Assembly (NCBI GenBank): GCA_017626655.1
Contig: JAGAIH010000130.1
Coordinates: 1 to 11,297 of the forward strand
Direction: 5' to 3'
DNA from: Clostridia bacterium
Lineage (GTDB): Bacteria; Bacillota_A; Clostridia; Oscillospirales; CAG-272
Length of the DNA: 11,297 nt
This document shows positions 5,909 through 11,297 of the stretch, one piece after another (position 1 is the first letter of the stretch; each line of letters starts with the position of its first letter). The position numbers were made by a program, and so were the translations under genes. The notes under the pieces were generated by a model. It worked only from the letters and a program-made list of their open reading frames with translations, was not told the origin of the DNA and made no database searches.

Positions 5909-8713
5909 ATGAAAAACACCATTAAGCTTCTGACTATGCTTCTGGCTGTCATCATGATGATCCAGGTAGCTCCCCTGAGCGCCATTGGCGACGCCGCCAA
6001 TTCGGATACATACGAGCAGCCCGAACAGACCGAAACCGAGGTCGAGACCGAGATCGAGACCGAGCCCGCCGTTGAGGTTGAGCCCGAGACCGAGGCTCCC
6101 GAGACTGAGGCTCCCGAGACCGAACCCGAAACCGAGCCCGAAACCGAGGGCGAGCACGTGTTGCTTACCCTGGAGAGCATGGCTTGGAGAGACGGCTCCC
6201 TCACCGAGGCCTTCGCCACTCTGACTGACGGTATGACCGTCACCTGCAATAACCTCGTCCTCCGTCTCGCCCTCAATGCCGCTCCCCAGTCGGTTGAGGC
6301 CGCTGTGGACGGTGTGACCGTACAGGTCAAAACCGAGGACAGATTCATTATGCTGCCCATTGAGCTTCTCAACGGTTACCACACCTTCACCGTTATCGCC
6401 AACGGCGCGCTGAACACCGTCACCGCCGAGTTTGGTCTGACCGTGGAAAGCGAGGATGCCTCCTACCCCGAGATTAACGTCAGCGGTGCTACTGCTCTGA
6501 TCCTGGGTAAGACCGATGAGATCATCGTCACCGGCTCCAACACAGCCTCGCTTGCCGAGGTCCTTGTGAACATCAAGATGTCCACGGGCTTCAAGGTTGA
6601 GTCTGTGGATATCGCCAAGGGCTACGTTGGTACCTACTCCTGGTTCCGCGGTGACCTCCAGCTGACCATTGAGGTCTTTGACGCCGACAAGATTGTCGGG
6701 GACGTCATGGCCATCATTCGGATCAAGGCTCCCGCTACCATGGATCCCAATCTCGATCCCTTCTGGAAGGTTGATTCCGCCGTCGTGACCCCCGCTGAGG
6801 GCGAGACCGTCGGCAAGACCGAGAACTTCCAGGGTACCGTCACCATTCCCGAGACCGAGGTGACCCTGTCGGCAAGCTACACCATTGAGGGTGTCAATTC
6901 CCTGGCTATCGGCGGAATGGATTACACCATGATGGTCAAGAACGACCTGGGCGAGGCCGTGGCTGATGTGGCTGTCTACGTTGTGAATGGCAAGAAGAAC
7001 GTTCTTCTGGGCCGCACCGACGAGAACGGTCTGCTCTCCTCCGATTACTTCGAGGGCGGTAAGACCTATAGCGTGTTCGCCGAGGATGATAACGGAATCG
7101 CCTCCGCACGCACTTCCGTATTCTTCTATACCGCCGTCGGTCCCGAGGACGGTTCTCCCTATTCGGTGCTGTTCAACGGCATCAACGCAAGCGGCAAGAC
7201 CATCACCTGGATGAGCAATCTCCTCGCCGCTGACGAGTTGGCTTGCGTCCGTATCTCTGCCACCGAGGACATGGCCGACGCGATGCTCTACAACGGTAGC
7301 AGCAACGTCAAGGTATACGAGACCGGCAGTACCGTCAACCTTGTCAATACCGTGGCTCTGTCCGACCTGACTCCCGGTGTGTACTACTATCAGGTAGGCG
7401 ACGGCTCGGTCTGGTCTGAGGTCAAGGCCTTCACCGTCAAGGCACCCTCTACCACTGCCAGCTTCGCCGTCATTGGCGATATGGCCAACACCGACACCGC
7501 TAACCTGGAGCTCATCGCTAACGCTATGGCCGCCGACGGCGTTGACTACGATTTCGCAATCCAGACCGGTAACGCCATTACCAACGTGGCTGACCACGAG
7601 GCATGGCTCAAGGCCGCCAACGGCTTCGGTGCCTTCGGCGAGCTCAGCTTCATCCATGCATACGGCAAGAACGAGATCACTGCCGGTGATATCCTGGGTG
7701 CCGAGAGCGGTTACCGATTCTACGTCTACAACAACGTATTCGTAGGTGTCATCGACTACACCGAGGACGAGACTGCTCTGGACAGCATGCTCTTTGATCT
7801 GGTCTGGGATGCCAAGGCCGCCGACTACGCATGGCGTATCCTGATCATCAATCAGGCTCCCTATACCACCGACTCCGAGAAGGCCTCGAGCATTGCCGCT
7901 GAGCTGGTGCCCACCATGGTCGAGCGCGGCAGCTTTGATCTGGTCCTTTCCGGCAACGAGTGTAACTACGCCCGTACCGATTCCATCCGTGACGGAGAGG
8001 CCACCGAGAAGAACGGTGTCACCTACATCGTCTGCGGCTCCGCCGGTGAGAAGGCCAACGCAATCACGAACGGTGACTTCGTTGTGACCAACGGTGACTT
8101 CAATGCCCTCTACCTCTCTGTAACCGCCGATGAGCATCAGCTCACCGTCACCGCTTACAACGTACTGGCTGACGGTAGCGTTGCGATCGTGGATACCGTT
8201 ACCAAGACCCACCGCGTTTGTAGCGAGGGCACTCACCTCTTCCGCTTTGGTGTCCACCCCGAGTACCTGATCTGTGACTACTGCGGTGAAAAGGGTATTC
8301 TGACGGAGTATGAGGGCCTCATCATACTGAATGACATGCTTATGTATGTTGACCAGAAGGGCTTCCAGTCCGGTTGGAAGATGCATGACGGTAAGTACTA
8401 CTACTTCTCCAACATTAACTTCCAGGCTGTGAATGGCAAGGTGACTCTCGGTAGCTACACCTACTACTTTGAGGACAATGTACTGGTCAAGGGCCATTGG
8501 ATCACGACCGGAGGCATGAAGAAGCTCATTTGGGCGAACGGTAAGGCTCTGACCAACTCCTGGTATGAGGAGGACGGCGTTACCTACTACTTCCTGAGCA
8601 ACGGCGCTTGCGCGATCGGTACTGTGGAAATTCCCACTGTCAATGAGAACGGTGAGACCGTTAACGAGACCTATATCTTCGACGCGAATGGTGCTCTCAT
8701 TCGCAAGGCATAA
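5909..8713 (+). CDS. Secreted modular surface protein with an inactive-looking purple-acid-phosphatase-type metallophosphatase domain and C-terminal wall-binding-like repeats
   Basis: The protein has 934 residues. A signal peptide (1 to about 25-30) is followed by a Glu/Thr/Pro-rich spacer (about 40-81), an Ig-like beta region (about 83-182), a possibly cohesin-like sandwich (about 186-275), a CnaB-like or carboxypeptidase-regulatory-like module (about 333-408), a purple-acid-phosphatase Fn3 domain (about 417-511, with LTPGVYYYQVGDG) and a metallophosphatase domain (about 516-766). The fold is recognisable from DLVLSGNECNYART (677-690) and GVTYIVCGSAG (703-713), but the ligand motifs are altered: GD at 523-524 is kept, the second GD is GN (Asn555), GNHE is GKNE (586-589), the MHH-type His is Asn648, and GHxH is GNEC (682-685). 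Catalysis as a binuclear phosphatase is therefore unlikely. A C-x4-H-x12-C-x2-C module (771-792) and aromatic repeats (about 815-934, e.g. GKYYYFSN, VTYYFLSNG) finish the protein and resemble choline- or glucan-binding repeats. There is no sortase motif. It is monocistronic from its own promoter up to the hairpins at 8725-8773. Confidence 0.85.
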   Translation: MKNTIKLLTMLLAVIMMIQVAPLSAIGDAANSDTYEQPEQTETEVETEIETEPAVEVEPETEAPETEAPETEPETEPETEGEHVLLTLESMAWRDGSLTEAFATLTDGMTVTCNNLVLRLALNAAPQSVEAAVDGVTVQVKTEDRFIMLPIELLNGYHTFTVIANGALNTVTAEFGLTVESEDASYPEINVSGATALILGKTDEIIVTGSNTASLAEVLVNIKMSTGFKVESVDIAKGYVGTYSWFRGDLQLTIEVFDADKIVGDVMAIIRIKAPATMDPNLDPFWKVDSAVVTPAEGETVGKTENFQGTVTIPETEVTLSASYTIEGVNSLAIGGMDYTMMVKNDLGEAVADVAVYVVNGKKNVLLGRTDENGLLSSDYFEGGKTYSVFAEDDNGIASARTSVFFYTAVGPEDGSPYSVLFNGINASGKTITWMSNLLAADELACVRISATEDMADAMLYNGSSNVKVYETGSTVNLVNTVALSDLTPGVYYYQVGDGSVWSEVKAFTVKAPSTTASFAVIGDMANTDTANLELIANAMAADGVDYDFAIQTGNAITNVADHEAWLKAANGFGAFGELSFIHAYGKNEITAGDILGAESGYRFYVYNNVFVGVIDYTEDETALDSMLFDLVWDAKAADYAWRILIINQAPYTTDSEKASSIAAELVPTMVERGSFDLVLSGNECNYARTDSIRDGEATEKNGVTYIVCGSAGEKANAITNGDFVVTNGDFNALYLSVTADEHQLTVTAYNVLADGSVAIVDTVTKTHRVCSEGTHLFRFGVHPEYLICDYCGEKGILTEYEGLIILNDMLMYVDQKGFQSGWKMHDGKYYYFSNINFQAVNGKVTLGSYTYYFEDNVLVKGHWITTGGMKKLIWANGKALTNSWYEEDGVTYYFLSNGACAIGTVEIPTVNENGETVNETYIFDANGALIRKA
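6026..6151 (+). repeat. Degenerate Glu-Thr/Pro repeat tract within the secreted protein gene
   Basis: Codons 40-81 are built from iterations of GAG ACC GAG and CCC GAG ACC units, encoding TETE, PETEA and PETEP blocks, including two adjacent ETEAP copies. The region should be an extended, highly acidic spacer that holds the folded domains away from the membrane or wall. Such DNA can expand or contract by slippage in in-frame steps, so length may vary between strains. Confidence 0.8.
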
Positions 8714-8724
8714 CTCATAATCAA

Positions 8725-8773
8725 GAGGTAAAACCTCCCTATGCAGGCCGTGGATATCCGCGGTCTGCATAGG
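8725..8773 (+). other. Two abutting hairpins, including an 18-bp palindrome, after the secreted protein gene
   Basis: GAGGT-AAA-ACCTC (8725-8737) is immediately followed by a 36-base palindrome (8738-8773) whose two 18-base arms pair throughout with no spacer. The only deviations are two G.T pairs (8747/8764 and 8751/8760), which on the + strand are G.U pairs in RNA but would be mismatches in RNA from the other strand. This suggests an RNA structure in the + transcript. No T-run follows, so it is not a classical intrinsic terminator; it may protect or define the 3' end of the secreted protein mRNA, or lower read-through into the next gene. A DNA-level palindrome bound by a protein is the alternative. 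Confidence 0.7.
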
Positions 8774-8812
8774 CATATATAGGCGTACTTCAAATGAGAA
8801 GGTGGTGGTATA

Positions 8813-10051
8813 GTGAGATCCAAAGAATACCCGGAATTGAGCCAAACTCAAAAGGCGGTCTGCGATCTGCTGGCAAACCACCTGTTCGGCCGAGAGGCTA
8901 CCGTGGGGGGAAAAATGGATTGGCGGGCGATCTTAGAGGAAAGTTACCTCCAGGGCGTCCACATGATCATTGGCCAGATCGCCCCTGAAAACGGCATTCC
9001 CGCTGAGATTCTCGCGGAGCGGAAGCGCGCTCTGTTCGCTACCATGCTTCGGGACTCGCGAGTTCACGGAAGCCATACCACTCTCCATCGGGTTATGCTC
9101 AAGCACGGACTTTGCTATACCGTCATCAAGGGCGTTGCCTCCGCCAATTACTATCCCGACCCAAGCCTGCGAAGCATGGGAGACGTGGACTTTCTCGTCC
9201 GTCGTGAGGAAGAGAAAACCATTCTTGAAGTTCTTCAGAGCGAGGGCTACGAGGTCCTGGAGCAAGGCCGCGATCACCATGTTATCCTGCAAAAGGATCA
9301 GATCCGCCTGGAGATGCATATTGAACCCGCGGGGATGCCCGAAGGCAATACCCGCCCCATCATGGAAAGCTACCTGGAGAATATGCTGGATACCGCCGTG
9401 GAAAAGAAAGGTCCACCCGCGGCCTGTGTCTGCCCCTCGGATTTCCACCATGGCCTCATTATTCTCATGCATACCCAGCACCACCTCCTCTCGGAGGGCA
9501 TTGGCCTTCGCCACCTCTGCGATTGGGCAACCTTCGTCGGTCACTTTGAGGGAGAGGGCTTTGCCGATCTGTTTCGCGAGAAGCTGAAGCGGGTAGGACT
9601 ATGGCAGTTTGCCCGCCTTCTGTCGGTCACCTGCGCTCTGTACCTGGGGCTTCCCGAGAAGGCCTGGATGGAGATCGCAAAGGGGGATCGCGATACCGCG
9701 AAAGAGCTGATCTGTGACATGTTCAGCGGTGGCAATTTCGGCGTAAAGGATCCCCAAAGAGCCTACGAGGGAATGTTCATCTCCAACCGAGGAAAAGATG
9801 GGGTGAAGCAGAACCGTCTGAAGGAGGGCTTCTCCTCTTTGAACCGTATCACCTATCAGATCTGGCCCGTGACCCGAAAGGCCCCCGTCCTGTTACCCAT
9901 AGGCTGGCTTGTCTCCCTCGGCCACTTTGTCAAGCGAAACCGCGAACGCAAAAAGCGCGGTGGGGAAATCAACGCCATAAAGGCCTATCAGGCCAGCGCC
10001 TACCGTAAGGAGCTTTACCGAAAACTCTCCCTATACCAGCCCGAAGAATAA
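8813..10051 (+). CDS. Nucleotidyltransferase family protein (NTP_transf_5 type)
   Basis: This is a 412-residue cytosolic-type protein. The nucleotidyltransferase core is seen in VIKGVASANYYPDPSLRSMGDVDFLV (104-129, written in part): KG (106-107), YYPDP (113-117) and GDVD (123-126), whose Asp124 and Asp126 would bind metal; the likely third carboxylate is Glu167 in LEMH. A later ILMHTQHH...GLRHLCDW segment (217-238) is typical of the family called uncharacterised nucleotidyltransferase (NTP_transf_5), whose substrate is not generally known; some members occur in peptide or polysaccharide biosynthesis loci. The C-terminus has a hydrophobic stretch (about 357-373) followed by a strongly basic segment (374-383), suggesting membrane association. 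The GTG start is chosen because AAGGTGG (8799-8805) lies 7 bases upstream. The next gene starts 7 bases after the stop, so the two are probably co-transcribed. I see no own promoter in the 99-base upstream gap. Confidence 0.75.
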   Translation: MRSKEYPELSQTQKAVCDLLANHLFGREATVGGKMDWRAILEESYLQGVHMIIGQIAPENGIPAEILAERKRALFATMLRDSRVHGSHTTLHRVMLKHGLCYTVIKGVASANYYPDPSLRSMGDVDFLVRREEEKTILEVLQSEGYEVLEQGRDHHVILQKDQIRLEMHIEPAGMPEGNTRPIMESYLENMLDTAVEKKGPPAACVCPSDFHHGLIILMHTQHHLLSEGIGLRHLCDWATFVGHFEGEGFADLFREKLKRVGLWQFARLLSVTCALYLGLPEKAWMEIAKGDRDTAKELICDMFSGGNFGVKDPQRAYEGMFISNRGKDGVKQNRLKEGFSSLNRITYQIWPVTRKAPVLLPIGWLVSLGHFVKRNRERKKRGGEINAIKAYQASAYRKELYRKLSLYQPEE

Positions 10052-10058
10052 CCACAGC

Positions 10059-11108
10059 ATGAATATGAATAGGAATGATGTTGCGGTGAACCATTATTCT
10101 TTTTTTGAAGCTATGAAACAAGTATTCGTACCAAACTATTACCAATCCTTCCACTGCATCGCTTCCGCATGTAAGCATTCCTGCTGTGTGAGCTGGGAGA
10201 TCGACGTGGACGCCGATACCCTGGCCTACTACGACACCGTCTCGGGTGAGATGGGGAACCGCCTCCGCGCCTCCATCGACCGAGAGGCCGACCCGCCCTG
10301 TTTCAGGCTCACCCCCGACGAGCGCTGTCCCTTCCTAAATGAGAATGGCCTCTGCGACCTCATCACCGAGCTGGGGGAGGAGTCCCTCTGCCACATCTGC
10401 GACGACCACCCCCGCTTCCGCAATGTCCTCCCCGACCGTGTGGAGCTGGGCCTGGGCCTGTGCTGTGAGGCCGCCGCCAAGATGATCCTGTCCCAAACCG
10501 AGCCCTTTTCGGTGGTGGAGCTGCCACCCGAAAAGGCCGCCCGTGAGCGCCATGCCCACGAGGATCGGGAGGAGCTTGACGACCTCACCGCTTCACTCAT
10601 CGCTTACCGTGAAGTCCTCCTCCCCCTTCTCCAAGACCATTCCAAGCTCCTGTCCGACCGTATCCGTCACGTTTTTGAGAAATGCGACATAAACTTGTCA
10701 GAGAGCGGGACGGAGATTTTCGGGAGCTTTGCCTCCATATCCGCCCTCCTGCGGGATATGGAGCGGCTGGACCCCGCCTGGGATACCTGCCTGGACGCCA
10801 TGGAGAAACTGACCGAAGACCCGCTCTGTGAGCTGGATGGGGAAACGGCCACAGCCTACGAGAATCTGATCTGCTACTTCCTCTACCGCTACATGACGGC
10901 CGACGCCACCCTCTGGCCCGACGCAGAACGCACCCGCACCGCCTTCGCGGTCCTCTGTACCCTCATCATCCACGCCATCCACCGCGCTACGGGGGGGAAG
11001 GACCTTGACTCCCTCTGCGAGATCGCCCGTATGTTCTCCTCCGAGATCGAGTATTCCGAGGAGAATCTGGAAAGACTCATGGGCGAGGTGGAGGACGCCG
11101 TTTTCTGA
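10059..11108 (+). CDS. FliB-like Cys-rich protein (flagellin lysine-N-methylase family)
   Basis: The frame gives up to 349 residues. The N-terminal half has the hallmark of the FliB family: PNYYQSFHCIASACKHSCC (25-43), then WEIDVD (46-51), CPFLNENGLCDL (90-101), LGEESLCHICDDHPR (105-119) and a late CCEAAAKMIL segment (135-144). The cysteines at 33, 38, 42, 43, 90, 99, 111, 114, 135 and 136 are likely metal or iron-sulphur ligands; FliB of Salmonella methylates flagellin lysines and is reported to need a [4Fe-4S] cluster. The rest (about 150-349) is helical and of unclear role. The start is uncertain: no good ribosome binding site precedes 10059; GTG at 10086 has AGGA at 10071-10074, and the ATG at 10113 (MKQVFVPNYY) fits the usual family beginning best. 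The 5' 60 bases are AT-rich, unlike the rest. No flagellin or flagellar gene is in view, so the substrate may be another protein. Confidence 0.75.
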   Translation: MNMNRNDVAVNHYSFFEAMKQVFVPNYYQSFHCIASACKHSCCVSWEIDVDADTLAYYDTVSGEMGNRLRASIDREADPPCFRLTPDERCPFLNENGLCDLITELGEESLCHICDDHPRFRNVLPDRVELGLGLCCEAAAKMILSQTEPFSVVELPPEKAARERHAHEDREELDDLTASLIAYREVLLPLLQDHSKLLSDRIRHVFEKCDINLSESGTEIFGSFASISALLRDMERLDPAWDTCLDAMEKLTEDPLCELDGETATAYENLICYFLYRYMTADATLWPDAERTRTAFAVLCTLIIHAIHRATGGKDLDSLCEIARMFSSEIEYSEENLERLMGEVEDAVF

Positions 11109-11110
11109 TT

Positions 11111-11150
11111 CCAATTTTTCATCAGACGATTGCATAATTAGAAAAATTGG
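11111..11150 (+). other. AT-rich dyad after the FliB-like gene (possible weak terminator)
   Basis: CCAATTTTTC (11111-11120) and GAAAAATTGG (11141-11150) pair perfectly over 10 bp around a 20-base loop, starting 2 bases after the stop codon. The T and A runs lie inside the stem and no T-run follows on either strand, so it is a poor intrinsic terminator. It may be a 3' stabilising structure or a protein site. Confidence 0.45.
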
Positions 11151-11196
11151 GGTTTAGCGAACTGTTTGAAAGGGTAAAAATGCCCATGACGGTAAA

Positions 11197-11237
11197 CTCC
11201 CCCACCGCCTGCGGGCGGAGCCCCCTCGGGGAGGGAG
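11197..11237. repeat. GC-rich palindromic intergenic repeat
   Basis: Outer arms CTCCC (11197-11201) and GGGAG (11233-11237) enclose two inner hairpins: CCGCC-TGCG-GGCGG (11205-11218) and CCC-CTCG-GGG (11223-11230 or shifted by one). The cloverleaf-like layout, with AAACTCCC at one end and GGGAGCCTT at the other, resembles dispersed palindromic repeats I have seen between genes of gut Clostridia. The rest of 11109-11297 holds no gene that I can see; 11238-11297 shows no further structure. Confidence 0.5.
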
Positions 11238-11297
11238 CCTTGGGGCGCGGGTAAGAATCGCTTGTCGGGTAACGAATTTCCGCGGGTCTGGGCAAAA

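Noticed and set aside
6026..6151. CRISPR array or tandem DNA element
   Set aside because: The periodicity is codon-based, in frame and encodes an acidic spacer; there are no unique spacers between fixed repeats.
7460..8206. Active purple acid phosphatase
   Set aside because: Four of the five conserved metal-binding motifs are altered, so the enzymatic label from fold similarity would mislead.
8774..8812. Separate promoter for the nucleotidyltransferase gene (TATATA at 8776-8781)
   Set aside because: No -35-like box lies at the right distance; the bases 17 upstream fall in the palindrome and do not resemble TTGACA.
5819..8881. A 1020-residue open frame on the - strand opposite the secreted protein gene
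   Set aside because: It is rich in Gly, Val, Leu, His and Asp in the pattern of a reverse-strand shadow of a GC-rich gene, has no recognisable domain, and the + strand frame has a promoter, ribosome binding site, signal peptide and domains.

Overview
The window looks like a piece of a gut-type Clostridia (Bacillota) chromosome. It is GC-rich in coding DNA, has strong GGAGG-type ribosome binding sites and sigma-A promoters with AT-rich surroundings, contains a secreted protein with Gram-positive cell-wall-binding-like repeats, and ends in a GC-rich palindromic intergenic repeat of a kind I associate with such genomes. This placement is inference from style; there is no rRNA or marker gene here. 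All supported genes are on the + strand.

Layout: (1) 2-139, the tail of a membrane protein. (2) 140-324, a control region with an excellent sigma-A promoter. A dyad lies at its start point and matches the AGTGTA-N13-TACACT operator I recall for the GntR-family repressor YtrA. A second dyad sits in the promoter spacer. (3) 325-5660, two translationally coupled MacB/FtsX-type ABC transporter genes (801 and 977 aa), each an ATPase fused to a four-helix permease with a very large extracellular domain, closed by a strong intrinsic terminator at 5669-5700. (4) 5794-8713, a separate promoter and a 934-aa secreted modular protein: signal peptide, Glu/Thr/Pro-rich spacer, beta-sandwich modules, a purple-acid-phosphatase-type Fn3 domain, a metallophosphatase domain in which nearly all metal ligands are replaced, a small Cys/His module and C-terminal aromatic wall-binding-like repeats. 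(5) 8725-8773, two abutting hairpins, one an 18-bp palindrome. (6) 8813-11108, a probable two-gene operon: a nucleotidyltransferase of the NTP_transf_5 type and a FliB-like Cys-rich protein (flagellin lysine-N-methylase family). (7) 11109-11297, an AT-rich dyad and a GC-rich palindromic repeat, with no gene.

How it may fit together: the transporter pair is probably an inducible envelope-stress or antimicrobial-resistance/export module, because MacB-type pumps act on cell-envelope substrates and the operator resembles one that responds to lipid II-binding antibiotics in Bacillus. The secreted protein appears to be a non-enzymatic surface or wall protein made from a dead phosphatase scaffold. 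The last two genes are cytosolic modification-type enzymes with no substrate gene in view. No sequence evidence ties the three units into one system.
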